NCBI GenBank assembly: GCA_030180135.1
Contig: CM058238.1
Location: 93,183,507-93,247,506 of the forward strand
DNA: 64,000 nt
Reading direction: 5' to 3'
Source: Orychophragmus violaceus
Lineage: Eukaryota; Streptophyta; Magnoliopsida; Brassicales; Brassicaceae
Made by a program: the position numbers and the translations under genes. Position 1 is the stretch's first letter. The number at the start of each line of letters is the position of its first letter. Below the pieces are notes generated by a model that worked only from the letters and a program-made list of their open reading frames with translations, made no database searches and had not been told where the DNA came from. Positions 10,998 through 22,031 of the stretch are shown piece by piece.

Positions 10998-13900
10998 ATG
11001 ACTACTACAAGCACACAAAACACATTCTCAATCCGGTCTGTTCTCGAGAAGGAGAAGCTGACTGGAACGAACTTCCTGACGTGGTCAAGGAACTTGAGGC
11101 TGGTCCTCAAGCAGGAGAAGAAGGATTATGTCCTTCGTGATCCTCTCCCCGAGAGGCCTGCTAACAATGCCGCCAGGACTCTGCATAATGCTTGGGAAAA
11201 GCATTCGTCAGATGAAAATGATGTGTATTGCCTTATGTTGGCGACAATGACTGCTGAGCTGCAAATGCAGTTCGAGAGTGTGTTATCACCAATTGAGATA
11301 ATGGCAAGCCTGAAATCGCTTTTTCAGGAGCAAGCAAGGACTGAGAGGTTTCAAACAGTTAAGAACCTCTTAGACTGTAAGTTGGCTGCGAATGCGGCAG
11401 TGAGTCCTCATGTCTTGAAGATGATGGGTTATCTCGATCATCTTCAGAAACTCGACTGCCCTATCAGCCAGGAACTTGCATGCGACATCATTCTGCAGTC
11501 ATTACCTGCAAGCTATGATCAGTTCATTCTGAACTTTAACATGCATGGCTTGAGTAAGGCATTGCCTGAGCTTCACGGAATGCTCAAGACTGCAGAGCCC
11601 AACTTGAGGAAAACCGCCAAGGACCCCAATGTGCTTATGGTGCAAAAGGGCAAGGGGTTTAAGAAATCCTCTGCTAAGGATAAGGGAAAGGCCAAGGCTG
11701 TCCAAGTCGCGGACAAGGACACGCCAAAGCCCAAGCCCAAGTCCAAGGCTGGGCCAACTGACATATGCAGGTTCTGTAAAGAACCAGGGCATTGGAGGAG
11801 AGAATGTAAGAAATTCCAAGAAGGTCTAAAGGAATTGAAGAAGAAGACTCTCGAGACTTCTTCGACAGGTATTTTTGTTATAGAAGTTAATACAACTACT
11901 TCTGATAATACCTCATGGGTTATGGATACTGGTTGTGGGGCTCATATTTGTACTAATATGCAGGCACTCAGCAACAGTAGAAGGCTGAAGCAAGGACAAG
12001 TGGAGCTACGAGTTGGGAATGGAGCGAAAGTTCCTGCACTAGCTGTAGGCACATACTTGTTGTCTTTACCTTCGGGATTGATTTTAGAACTCAATAATTG
12101 TTATTTTGTACCTGCTATAAGCAGGAATATTATTTCAATTTCTTTGTTGGATTTGGAAGGTTATGATTTTTCAGTTAAGAATAAATTATGTTCCTTCAAT
12201 CGCAACAATTTGTTCTATGGTTCTGCCCCTCTTACGAATGGGCTTTACATACTCGATCAATCCGCGCCAATTTATAACATTAATACCAAACGGTTCAAAC
12301 CTAATGAGGAGAACCGAACGTTTCTATGGCATTGTCGTTTAGGGCACATCAGCGAGAAACGCATCAAGAGGCTCCATTCGAATGGACTTCTTGGCTCATT
12401 TGACTTTGAGTCATGTGAGAAATGCGAATCCTGCATGATGGGAAAAATGACACGGGCCCCCTTTAATAAACCTAACGAGAGGGCCAGTGACTTATTGGGC
12501 CTGATACACACTGACGTGTGTGGCCCAATGTCCACAAATGCAAGAGGAAACTATCAGTACTTCATTACCTTCACTGATGATTTCAGTAGGTATGGATATG
12601 TTTATTTGATGAAACATAAGTCTGAATCTTTTGAGAAGTTCAGAGAATTCCAAAATGAAGTACAGAACCAACTTGGCAAAAGCATTAAGGCTCTTCGGTC
12701 CGACCGAGGAGGAGAATACTTAAGCCAAGAATTCAGTGATCATCTAAGAGAGTGTGGGATCGTATCCCAACTCACTCCTCCTGGAACACCTCAATGGAAT
12801 GGTGTGTCTGAGAGGAGAAATCGGACCTTATTGGATATGGTTCGATCTATGATGAGTCACACAGACCTTCCAATATCCCTTTGGGGATATGCTCTGCTAA
12901 CAGCAGTGTTCACTCTAAATAGAGCGCCATCGAAAGCAGTAGCAAAGACACCATATGAATTATGGACTGGAATGGCTCCAGTACTGTCTTATCTTAGAAT
13001 TTGGGGTTGTGAAGCCTATGTCAAGAGATTAATCTCAGACAAACTTACACCAAAGTCTGATAAATGCTACTTCATTGGTTATCCGAAGGAAACCAAGGCT
13101 TATTACTTCTATCTACGTTCCGAGAACAAGATCTTTGTTGCCCGGGATTGTAACTTTCTTGAGAGAGAGTTTCTCTCTAAGAAAGACAGTGGGAGTAAGG
13201 TACTGCTTGAAGAAATTCAAGATGAACAGGATACTGCTCAACCTAATGAGGAAGAGCAGCAGGAGGACCTACAAGAAATTGTAGAGCCTGAACCTGTAGT
13301 ACCTGAAGTTCGAAGATCCGGGAGGATCCGTCACGAACCCGAGAGATATCAAGGATTCCTCGTGACTGACTGTCATGATCTTCTGATCATTGATGGTGAT
13401 GAACCATCGAACTTCAATCAAGCCATGATGGGCCCAGATTCCTCAAAGTGGCGCAAGGCCACTGATTCCGAAATGGACTCCATGTCGGTCAACCAAGTGT
13501 TTTCGTTGGTTGACTTACCCGCTGGTGTAAAAGCCATCGAGTGCAAATGGATCTTCAAGAAGAAGATTGACGTGGATGGAAATGTCCAGATTTATAAAGC
13601 CAGGTTGGTGGCAAAAGGTTTTAGACAAGTTCACGGTGTGGATTACGATGAAACCTATTCACCAGTGGCTATGATGAAATCTATTCGGATTCTACTAGCA
13701 ACTGCAGCTTTTCATGATTATGAAATTTGGCAGATGGACGTGAAAACCGCCTTCCTGAATGGAATTCTGGAAGAGGATGTGTATATGACACAACCTGACG
13801 GTTACATAGATCCAAAGAATGCTGGGAAAGTATGCAAGCTTCATAAATCCATTTATGGATTGAAGCAAGCATCGAGGAGCTGGAATCTTCGTTTTGATGA

Positions 13901-14975
13901 AGCGATCAAGCAATTTGACTTCATCAGAAACGAAGAAGAACAATGCGTGTATAAGAAAACTAGTGGGAGCAAGATAGTATTTCTTATTCTGTATGTCGAT
14001 GACATACTGCTTCTCGGAAACGACATTCCAATGCTGAAGTCCGTAAAGGACTGGCTTGGAAGTTGTTTTTCCATGAAAGACATGGGTGAAGCCGCATACG
14101 TTCTTGGAATCAGGATCTACCGGGATAGATCTAGAAGGCTGATAGGCTTGTGTCAAGACTCATACATTGACAAAGTACTACAAAGATTCAGCATGAAAGA
14201 TTCCAAGAAGGGCTTCACGCCAATGGTACATGGCACAACGCTAAGCAAGAAGCAGAGCCCTACGACGGCTGCTGAGCTTGAGCGCATGAAGAATATTCCT
14301 TATGCATCTGCAATAGGATCTGTCATGTATGCCATGATCTGTACTCGTCCTGATGTTGCTTATGCATTGAGCATGACGAGTAGATACCAGTCAAATCCAG
14401 GTGAAAACCATTGGATTGCCGTAAAGAATATCTTGAAGTATCTAAGACATACTAAGGATAAGTTCTTGGTGTACGGTGGAAGTGATGTGCTTAAAGTCAG
14501 TGGATTCACGGACGCAAGTTTCCAGACAGACCAAGATGATTTCCGGTCACAGTCCGGTTATATCTTTTGTCTGAATGGCGGTGCAATCAGTTGGAGAAGC
14601 TCCAAGCAAGACACTGTTGCTGATTCCACTACAGAAGCTGAATATATCGCCGCCTCAGAAGCTGCGAAGGAAGCTGTTTGGATACGAAAGTTCATTATTG
14701 AACTAGGTGTGATACCAGATGCGGCTGAGCCTCTGGCACTGTTTTGTGATAACAATGGTGCTATTGCTCAGGCAAAGGAACCAAGATCACACCAGAAATC
14801 CAAGCATGTTCTAAGAAGATTTCACTTGATACGTGACATCATTAATAGAAAGGAAGTCAAGATCAGCCGAGTTCAGACAGATGATAACGTCGCTGATCCG
14901 TTGACAAAGCCACTCCCAAGGCCTAAGCTCGAGTTCCTGACTGAAGCTGTAGGCATTAGAGACATTGAAATGTAA
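10998..14975 (+). CDS. Copia Gag-Pol polyprotein, intact (E2)
   Basis: A single 1325-residue frame from the ATG at 10998. In order: UBN2-type Gag (about 10-250); CCHC zinc knuckle C257-C260-H265-C270; protease active site D310-T311-G312; integrase HHCC finger H445, H450, C476, C479; integrase catalytic D506, D569, E605 (D,D-35-E); RT with D914 (MDVKTAF) and YVDD at 999-1002; RNase H with D1172, the TTEAEY segment 1211-1216, and D1251 (CDNNGAI). Gag would form cytoplasmic particles around the RNA, RT/RNase H make cDNA and integrase inserts it. No stop or frameshift is seen. The length fits Copia polyproteins. The order protease-integrase-RT-RNase H defines Ty1/copia; I do not assign a lineage. 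Only six residues near the N-terminus and a handful elsewhere differ from E5. Confidence 0.97.
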   Translation: MTTTSTQNTFSIRSVLEKEKLTGTNFLTWSRNLRLVLKQEKKDYVLRDPLPERPANNAARTLHNAWEKHSSDENDVYCLMLATMTAELQMQFESVLSPIEIMASLKSLFQEQARTERFQTVKNLLDCKLAANAAVSPHVLKMMGYLDHLQKLDCPISQELACDIILQSLPASYDQFILNFNMHGLSKALPELHGMLKTAEPNLRKTAKDPNVLMVQKGKGFKKSSAKDKGKAKAVQVADKDTPKPKPKSKAGPTDICRFCKEPGHWRRECKKFQEGLKELKKKTLETSSTGIFVIEVNTTTSDNTSWVMDTGCGAHICTNMQALSNSRRLKQGQVELRVGNGAKVPALAVGTYLLSLPSGLILELNNCYFVPAISRNIISISLLDLEGYDFSVKNKLCSFNRNNLFYGSAPLTNGLYILDQSAPIYNINTKRFKPNEENRTFLWHCRLGHISEKRIKRLHSNGLLGSFDFESCEKCESCMMGKMTRAPFNKPNERASDLLGLIHTDVCGPMSTNARGNYQYFITFTDDFSRYGYVYLMKHKSESFEKFREFQNEVQNQLGKSIKALRSDRGGEYLSQEFSDHLRECGIVSQLTPPGTPQWNGVSERRNRTLLDMVRSMMSHTDLPISLWGYALLTAVFTLNRAPSKAVAKTPYELWTGMAPVLSYLRIWGCEAYVKRLISDKLTPKSDKCYFIGYPKETKAYYFYLRSENKIFVARDCNFLEREFLSKKDSGSKVLLEEIQDEQDTAQPNEEEQQEDLQEIVEPEPVVPEVRRSGRIRHEPERYQGFLVTDCHDLLIIDGDEPSNFNQAMMGPDSSKWRKATDSEMDSMSVNQVFSLVDLPAGVKAIECKWIFKKKIDVDGNVQIYKARLVAKGFRQVHGVDYDETYSPVAMMKSIRILLATAAFHDYEIWQMDVKTAFLNGILEEDVYMTQPDGYIDPKNAGKVCKLHKSIYGLKQASRSWNLRFDEAIKQFDFIRNEEEQCVYKKTSGSKIVFLILYVDDILLLGNDIPMLKSVKDWLGSCFSMKDMGEAAYVLGIRIYRDRSRRLIGLCQDSYIDKVLQRFSMKDSKKGFTPMVHGTTLSKKQSPTTAAELERMKNIPYASAIGSVMYAMICTRPDVAYALSMTSRYQSNPGENHWIAVKNILKYLRHTKDKFLVYGGSDVLKVSGFTDASFQTDQDDFRSQSGYIFCLNGGAISWRSSKQDTVADSTTEAEYIAASEAAKEAVWIRKFIIELGVIPDAAEPLALFCDNNGAIAQAKEPRSHQKSKHVLRRFHLIRDIINRKEVKISRVQTDDNVADPLTKPLPRPKLEFLTEAVGIRDIEM

Positions 14976-15218
14976 TCTAAATTTGAGTGGGAGTTTGAGG
15001 GCTTTATTTAGTTATTTGATATGTTCTTGTAAAACATTTTTATGTTTAATGAAATTATTATTTCAAGATTATTTTAACTGTGATGAAATAATCGTTCCAA
15101 AGTGATATAAACCATTTTATAGGTCATCGAAGTAAGTGCCTTGATCTTGAGTCATCAAAGTCATTTAGCTTAATCATGAGACCCTATATTTGATAGATGG
15201 CTTATATCATTCAGTCCC

Positions 15219-15265
15219 TAGTCGAAGGTTGTTGAAATTGGAACACCAACAACCGTGTGAGACTA
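15219..15265 (+). other. Conserved stem-loop in E2 3' region
   Basis: Outer pair TAGTC/GACTA, inner 8-bp stem GGTTGTTG (15227-15234) with CAACAACC (15247-15254). E1 has GGTTGTC/GGCAACC at 18008-18034. E5 has the same inner stem at 33319-33346. On the minus strand E3 has GGTTGTTA/TAACAACC. Confidence 0.65.
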
Positions 15266-15422
15266 GATTGATATGTGACTTATGACCAAGTTTCATGGTG
15301 TCATAGATGCACGGCATCAAAGTCAGTACATAGGTGTATGTTGGGAACATACGACCGGACATGACCCGCTTATGAGAACTCTTCAGGATATTTATATCTG
15401 TGTCATAAGAGATTCTCACTAC

Positions 15423-15439
15423 GACTATAGAGTATAGTC
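15423..15439 (+). other. Perfect 17-bp hairpin GACTATAGAGTATAGTC
   Basis: 7-bp arms with a GAG loop. It is identical in all five Copia elements: 18204-18220 (E1), 33516-33532 (E5), and reversed at 23909-23925 (E4) and 39010-39026 (E3). Confidence 0.75.
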
Positions 15440-15813
15440 CTTAGACCTGAGTTCGCATGCATGTGACCACACATGGACTGATGCACTTTGATCATTGTCT
15501 AACACTATCGTTCTGCGATAGCTATAAGGACCTTGTTTGGGTACATTATGAAATGAGTAGTTTACAGTGATGGAACAAGACGGAATTTGTCCCTCCAATA
15601 TAAATGGAGTGAATATCTCTAGGCCAATCGGAGATTTGTATACTGGAAAATGCATGGCCATGCTCAAACGGACTGTCCCGAGTCGTTTGGATTGTCAGTA
15701 TCTAATCAGAGTCCGATGAACAAGATTAGGCTTTATAAGGATGACACTAATCTTGCCTTATGACTAATCGAGATATTGAGACAAAAGGATTATGAATACA
15801 GAGATTCCAGTAC

Positions 15814-15824
15814 AAGTGGGAGAT
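15814..15824 (+). promoter_or_regulatory. Polypurine tract of E2
   Basis: AAGTGGGAGAT directly before the 3' LTR. The same tract lies at 18602-18612 (E1) and 33907-33917 (E5). Confidence 0.92.
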
Positions 15825-16459
15825 TGTTGGAATTGTGTCCAGTAATCTCGGTACTGTCTCTAGAAAGTAAGAGTATGTCAATGATCAGACATAAGTCATA
15901 TAATACTGGGGGTCATGATGGCTTGCTAGAGTCCGCTCATGATCTATAAGTCTCGGACTTATTGCCTTTATTATATGATCCCATATGGGTCACACGCTTA
16001 AGCTAACAGGAAAATGTGTAGGAACGGCTTAGCAGAAGTACGGTAAAAGTGCTAGGCATTTGTCGTACTTGGAGAGAGATTAATGGGTCTGATTAAATCC
16101 AAGGGATTTAATCAGATTGGCATTTGGGCCCAAAAGCCCAAAAGGGAAAGAGAAGGGTTTTAATGAATTAAAAGCCAACTCTCTTTCTCCTCTAACCCTA
16201 ACCCAGCCGCGAGCCTCTCTCCCTCTCTGCGCCTCCTCTCCTGCTCGGTCTAGCAGCCATTTCCTGTGAAGCGTGTGTGAGCCTTTGGAGGATCCATCTC
16301 TCGGTGGTTCTGCTGATCTCAAGCCATACCTTCTCTTTCCGCTGCACAAACAGGTATAAGGTGAGATCTGATATGTTTCTATTCAAGAGAACCTAGATCC
16401 GCATGTTTAGGTTGATATGAATCTAAGAATTGAATCAGGATCAACTAAACAATCCTTCA
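15825..16459 (+). repeat. 3' LTR of E2
   Basis: 635 bp, two differences from the 5' LTR, followed by the CATAT duplication at 16460-16464. Confidence 0.96.
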
Positions 16460-16464
16460 CATAT

Positions 16465-17781
16465 TCCCCAGTCGCTATGCTTAAATCCATTCGGATTCTT
16501 CTAGAGATTGCCGCTCATTATGACTAAGAGATTTGGCAAATGGATGTCAAAACCGCTTTCCTGAATGGTATTCTGGAAGAGGATGTGTATATGACACAGC
16601 CTGAAGGTTTTGTTGATCCTAAGAACGCTGGAAAGGTATGCAAGCTTCATAAATCCATTTATGGATTGAAGCAAGCATCACGGAGTTGGAATCTTCGTTT
16701 TGATGAAGCAGTAAAACAATTTGGTTTCATCAAGAACGAAGAGGAACCATGTGTTTACAAGAAGACTAGTGGGAGCAGAATTGTGTTTCTTGTACTGTAT
16801 GTCGATGACATACTCCTCCTCGGTAATGACGTTCTGTTGCTTCAGTCAGTCAAGAATTGGCTCGGAAGTTGTTTTTCCATGAAAGACATGGGAGAAGCCG
16901 CGTACATTCTTGGAATCAGAATCTACAGAGATAGAGTTAACAGGCTGATTGGATTATGCCAGGACACTTATATTGATAAGGTGTTGCACAGATTCAGGAT
17001 GCATGATTCCAAGAAGGGCTTCATACCGATGTCTCATGGCATTAGTCTTAGCAAGAAGCAGTGTCCGGTGACACATGTTGAGCGGGAGCGCATGAATAGG
17101 ATTCCTTATGCTTCTGCAGTAGGATCTATTATGTATGTCATGCTCTGCACTCGTCCAGATGTAGCTTACACGTTAAGCATGACGAGTAGATACCAATCTG
17201 ATCCAGGTGAAGTTCACTGGACAGCTGTCAAGAATATTCTCAAGTATTTGAGACATACTAAGGATAAATTCCTGGCGTATGGAGGAAGTGAAGAACTTGT
17301 GGTGAATTGATTCACCGATGCGAGTTTTCAGACGGACAGAGACGATTTCCAATCACAATCTGGATATGTCTTCTGTCTAAATGGCGGTGCAGTGAGCTGG
17401 AAGAGCTCTAATCAGAATACCGTAGCTGATTCCACGACGGAAGCTGAATATGTTGCTGCTTCAGAAGCGGCAAAGGAAGCTGTTTTGATCAAGAAGTTCA
17501 TGACTGAACTTGGTGTGGTTCCTAGTATCTTGGAGCCAGTGGCTTTGTTTTGTGATAACAACGGAGCCATTGCTCAAGCGAAAGAACCCAGGTCACACCA
17601 GAAGTCCAAACACGTAGAGAGGAGGTATCACCTGATTCGTGATATCGTCAATAGAGGTGATGTGAAGATCAGCCGAGTTCCGACGGAAGAGAATGTCGCT
17701 GATCCTCTGACTAAGTCACTCCCAAGGCCTAAGCATGAGAGTCATACGACTGTTGTAGGCATTAGAGATCTTAAGATGTAA
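16465..17781 (+). pseudogene. Copia RT-RNase H, broken (E1, continuation)
   Basis: Continues the E1 RT after E2: PVAMLKSIRILL, then an in-frame TAA at 16525-16527, then WQMDVKTAFLNG, YVDD (16799-16810) and the connection to RNase H. A TGA at 17308-17310 interrupts just before the RNase H motif FTDASF. The TTEAEY and CDNNGAI motifs follow. The frame ends at the TAA at 17779-17781 after GIRDLKM, the same terminus as E2. Two stops plus the gag lesions show that E1 is dead, although it is otherwise co-linear with E2. Confidence 0.93.
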
Positions 17782-18612
17782 TCTTGATTCTAGTGGGAGT
17801 TTTAGTTTTATTTTAGTTATAATAAGATGCTCTTGTAAACATTCTTTTAGAAGTGTTTAATGAAATTTGATTTCAGCATTATTTATTGTGATCTAAATAA
17901 TGGTCCCAAAATAAGTTTATGTCATATTAATGGTCATCAAGTGGAGGACTTGATCATGAAACCCTATAAGTCATAGATGATATAAATTATGTTTTGTCCC
18001 TAGTCGAGGTTGTCAAAGTGGGACAATGGCAACCGCGAGAGACTAGATTGTGAGGTGACTGTTGGCTAAGTTTCATGGAGCCAATGATATGATTATCGCA
18101 GTCAGTCACATAGATATATGTTGGTGAACATATGATCGGACATGACCCGCTAATGAGAAGTCTACAAGATAGTTATATTTGTGTCATAAGAGGTTCTCAT
18201 TACGACTATAGAGTATAGTCCTTAGACCTGAGTTCATCATGCTTTCTTGCATATGAATTGGTACACTTTGACTTTGTCAAACGTCGACCCGTAACTGGCG
18301 ACTATAACGGCATTGTTCAAGTATATCATGAAGTATGTGTTGAAATAGGGATGGAACAAGATGGGATTTGCCCCTCCTGAATAACGGGAGATAAATATCT
18401 CAGGGCCTATCGAAGATTTAATACTGAGAAAAATGTGTGGCCGCACTCAAACGAACTGTAGTTTAGTTGTTTGTAATGTTCAGTATGAGATCAGGAGTTC
18501 GATAAACATGATGTTGGCTTGATAAGGATGACACCAATCTTGCCTTATGCCAAATCGAGATATAGAGACAAAAGGATTATAGGAATTGATGATTCCAGTA
18601 CAAGTGGGAGAT
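17782..18612 (+). other. 3' noncoding region and PPT of E1
   Basis: Homologous to the E2 3' region. Conserved stem-loops lie at 18001-18045 and 18204-18220. The purine tract AAGTGGGAGAT is at 18602-18612. An antisense frame at 18237-18446 resembles the E3 one but lacks an aligned ATG because of a one-base shift. Confidence 0.8.
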
Positions 18613-19252
18613 TATTGGGATAGTGTCCTGAAATCACACTTGTACTCACTCCTGATGATAGTTGTGTGTCGAGATCAGACATTCGTATAATACTGGGCGG
18701 TTGCAATGTTTTGCTAGAAGCCTCTTGCAATCTGTAAGTTGTAGACTTACTGCCAGTATTATATGATCCTATAGGGTCACACTCCTAAGCAAACTGGAAG
18801 CTACGACATGGGAATGATCATTATGGTAATGATCATATTAATGCGTATCGGATACACATTATTATCGACAAAATGGTGTTGTGTCGATCGACACAGCTTG
18901 TGTGTCGGTCGACACAGTTCGGGTTTCGAAAGGGCTTTTCGAAATTAAGACTTAATCAAGTCTGGCCCGTTAAGTATGTTTTAGGTCGAATAAAACATGA
19001 GAGTCTCGACCTAAAACGTGAGTCGTCGAGTTTTTCTCAGTGAGAAGAGCAAAAACACCAGAAACAGAGGATTCCCATTGATCCGGCACTAGCATCCCGT
19101 TTCCAGCTTGTGTGCGTGTGTATCTGGTAGAGGCAAGACACCTGCGTTGCTCCACTGATCTCGTTCACCATTTCATTCCGCTGCCAGTCAAGGTAAGAAC
19201 GAGGTTGGTTGAATTTCAATATATCAAACCCTAGATCCTAGGAGATCCAACA
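18613..19252 (+). repeat. 3' LTR of E1
   Basis: 640 bp, about eight differences from the 5' LTR. A paired palindrome lies near 18880-18916. It is followed by the ACCAC duplication at 19253-19257. Confidence 0.95.
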
Positions 19253-19257
19253 ACCAC

Positions 19258-21793
19258 TATCTTCTTTTCTCCAGGATTAGAAACTGGAACCTCTCTAGTC
19301 TGAGTTTCCTGTTCATCCTCAATGCTAAAGGTTTGACCATCGATCTTTGCCCTTCGCAGCATATCCATCTCAAAGTGTAGAGGCTCATCTCCCAGGTGTT
19401 GATCAATCAGACCATGCCTCACATCAATCTTCGCTCCAGCTGTGGCTAAGAAAGGTCTTCCCAGTATCAGAGAATCATCTGGCTCACTATCGTACTTCAG
19501 AACAACAAAGTCTGTTGGAACTAGATAGTTTCCAACTCTGACTAGGACATCCTCAAGAACTCCTTTTGGGATCCTTCTTGACTGGTCAGCTAAGACCAGA
19601 GAGATCTTAGTGTGCGAAAACTCTGTCATCCCCAGTCTCTCTGCCACAGAGTATGGCATGAGATTTCCAGCAGCTCCTAAATCACACAAAGAACGCTTGA
19701 AGCCATTCTCAAAGATGGAACAACTCAGCACAAATATACCAGGATCTTGTAGCTTCTTGGAGACCTGATTGAACAACACGTCACTGACTTGCTTAGGAAT
19801 CACCACTACCCATTCTTTCAGTATCTCATCCATAGGCAGCATCATCTCTATGTATCTCTGTACACAAGGATGATAGGGTGAAGTGTCAACTTGAGGATCT
19901 TCTCTCAACTTCTTATCCATTACTTCTAGCTGTTTAGCTTCATCAAGCTCTTGTTGAGATTTCTTAGATACCTTAGGGGAAGGTACAAGAGACTCATGGT
20001 CTGTTTCTGCAGCAATAGCACAAGATGTTGGCAAATCTAGATCCTTACGCTCTTGATGTCGACCGACGTTGAAATGGTGTCGGTCGACATTAGCCAATTC
20101 ACCACTGTCATGCTCGATTTCCATTCGTCATGAGAACTCGAAATCCCGTTTGAAAGTTGATGTCGACCGACATCAAAGTCGAAGTCGACCGACACTGAGA
20201 TTTCAGTCTCGAGTTTTTCAGCATTCTCAACAAGTTCAGCAGTCTTAATCTCAAATTTCTCTCCTTGATTTGATCCATCATCAATCTGAACTGACCAGGC
20301 CTTGATGTGGGTGTCCATGACATTCTTTCCCATGACTGAGCTTGAAATTTGGTTCACTTGTGTGTCCAACTGCTTCATGTAAGTACTCAAAGACTCAAAC
20401 TTCCCATTCAGATCTTCATACACATCATCCAATTTCTTGTTGAAATCCACAGTGGTCTTAGTCTGACCCTCCAGCAACCGCTCCATCATAGCTTCCATCT
20501 TGCTCTCATGAGCACTAGCAGCAGGAGGTGTCTAATAGGAAGATGATCCATAAGTTCTCTGATAAGAATTACCATGCTGAAAAGGTTTCTGATAACCAGC
20601 ATTCTGACCATATCCAGAAGAGTTCTGGTTTCTTGTGAAAGCACTCTTCTGTCCACCATTAAAGAATTTGTTACCTTGCTGATTTCCAAATCTGTTTCCT
20701 TGAAACCCAGACCCACTGATGTAGTTCACATCCTCTTCCTGGCAGTCTTCTTCAGCCTCAAACACTTTAACTTCTTGAGCAAAGTGAACAGCTTTCTTAC
20801 CAGTCAACAAGTTATGAACAGTGTCCAGCTTGTTCCTGATATCATTAATCTGCAGACCATCAATCTTTCCACCAGACTCTTTTCTTCTTCTATCAGCAGT
20901 CTTGGTGATGTTACTGCTCATCAAGTTATCAATCAGCAATCAAGCCTGCTCAGTAGTCTTGGTGTTGAAATTGCCATTGCTGGCAGGATCCAATGCAGAT
21001 TGGTAATTGAGATCAATTCTTCGGAAGAATATGCCCAGCACTGTTACTTCATAGAATCCATGATGAGGACAGTCACGTTGGTACATCTCAAACCTCATCC
21101 AAGTAGACTTAAGAGGCTCTGTAGGACCTTGGGAAAATGTGAGAAGGTCCTGTCTTATCTGATCTGAGCGAGCATCATCATAGAAGTGTCGAAGGAACTC
21201 TCTCTCTTCACAGCATCCCAAGTAGTTAACTTCCTAGGTGGAAGTTGTTTCAGCCAAGCAGCAGCCTCTCCAGCAAGAGAGTATGGGAAAAGCTTCAGAT
21301 ACAAGAAGTCATAATCCACCCCCATTGTACTTCATTCCAGTGATGAAGGCTTCAAAATCCTCAATGTGGTCCATGGATTGCTCATGTGGGAGACCATGGA
21401 AGGGGTGCTGTATCAGTATAGAGTAATAGTCAATCTTGATCTCAAAGCCATTCCTCTCAAAAGAAGGAGGAACAATTGCTGACCTGTTAGCATAAAACTC
21501 ATCGAGACGGTTGTAGTCAGCAAGAGTCCTCTCAGCAACAACCATCTGCCCATGACCTTGAGGTTGTTCAGGTGCAGGTTCATGGATCACTCGTCCCTCA
21601 GCATCAATCCTTTGCCCCTGATCATCTGTTGGTCTCTCAAAACACCCTCAGCATCTGGTCTCAAAATCAAACGATTGTTCATCATTCTTGTTCTTTGACC
21701 CTTTTTGTTTGTTCTCTCTAGTCTAGCAAGCTCCTCAAGTCTGAGGTTCAGAAGTTCTTCGCTCTGTTTGCTTTGGGTATTTCGACTTGGCAT
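19258..21793 (-). pseudogene. Gag-protease, main part, decayed (M1)
   Basis: Starts with MPSRNTQSKQ at 21793, aligned to the P1 start. It encodes the retrotransposon Gag domain (HFYDDARSDQ, QRDCPHHGF), a Gly/Asn/Phe-rich FQGNRFGNQQGN segment and a linker. It ends with a retropepsin-like protease (CDLGAAGNLMPYS; ILGRPFLATAGA). The frame changes several times between 21793 and 20037; the protease half is open from 20124 to 19258. The linker carries two paired palindromes within translated sequence (20055-20090, 20160-20195). No CCHC knuckle is seen. E1 cuts the gene at 19258, and its 3' end is at 3923-4186. Confidence 0.88.
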
Positions 21794-22007
21794 ACACTGA
21801 TCTCAAAACCCTGTTTCGAGGTCGATGTCGAGCACACTGAAGAAGAAATCGGTCGACACTGAAGAAGAAATCGGTCGACACTGGATGCGTCTGTGAAATC
21901 CTGCAGCAACAAAAAACAAGCCAAACAAGAGAAAAATCAGTAACAAAGAAAATAAAAACGATCTAGACTCAACTCTAGAACAAAATCTATCGGCGAACTC
22001 AGTTGAG
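21794..22007 (-). other. Leader of M1 between primer site and gag
   Basis: Short untranslated region. On the minus strand a pyrimidine-rich stretch ending in CTGCAG near 21903 resembles a splice acceptor. Repeated GTCGACACTG units with paired-palindrome half-sites lie at 21820-21880. Confidence 0.6.
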
Positions 22008-22025
22008 TCCCCGGCAACGGCGCCA
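22008..22025 (-). promoter_or_regulatory. Primer-binding site of M1 (tRNA-Asp)
   Basis: On the minus strand this reads TGGCGCCGTTGCCGGGGA, complementary to the 3' end of plant tRNA-Asp, six bases from the LTR. It is identical to the P2 site. Confidence 0.93.
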
Positions 22026-22031
22026 AAAATT

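Larger units (their letters stand above)
14976..15824 (+). other. Long 3' noncoding region of E2
   Basis: 850 bp between stop and LTR. A purine tract resembling the PPT (GAGTGGGAG) lies just after the stop. Two conserved stem-loops lie at 15219-15265 and 15423-15439. An antisense frame of up to 80 codons (15425-15667) has relatives in the other elements. Confidence 0.8.
8738..16459 (+). mobile_element. Copia element E2, complete and young
   Basis: 7722 bp with two 635-bp LTRs (8738-9372, 15825-16459) differing at two positions by eye. The duplication CATAT lies at 8733-8737 and 16460-16464. Primer site, intact polyprotein and polypurine tract are all present. Excising it with one CATAT restores the RT frame of E1 (TYSPVAM). 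It is a candidate autonomous, recently active element. Confidence 0.97.
4187..19252 (+). mobile_element. Copia element E1, host of E2
   Basis: Two 640-bp LTRs (4187-4826, 18613-19252) flank a degenerate gag-pol. The 5-bp duplication ACCAC lies at 4182-4186 and 19253-19257. Removing one copy restores the M1 gene. The LTRs differ at about eight positions by eye. E2 is inserted in the RT gene. Both LTRs begin TATTGG instead of the usual TGTTGG but end in CA. Confidence 0.95.

Noticed and set aside
13695..14156. 153-codon minus-strand frame within the E2 polyprotein (and similar ones in E5)
   Set aside because: A shadow of the intact sense gene with no independent features.
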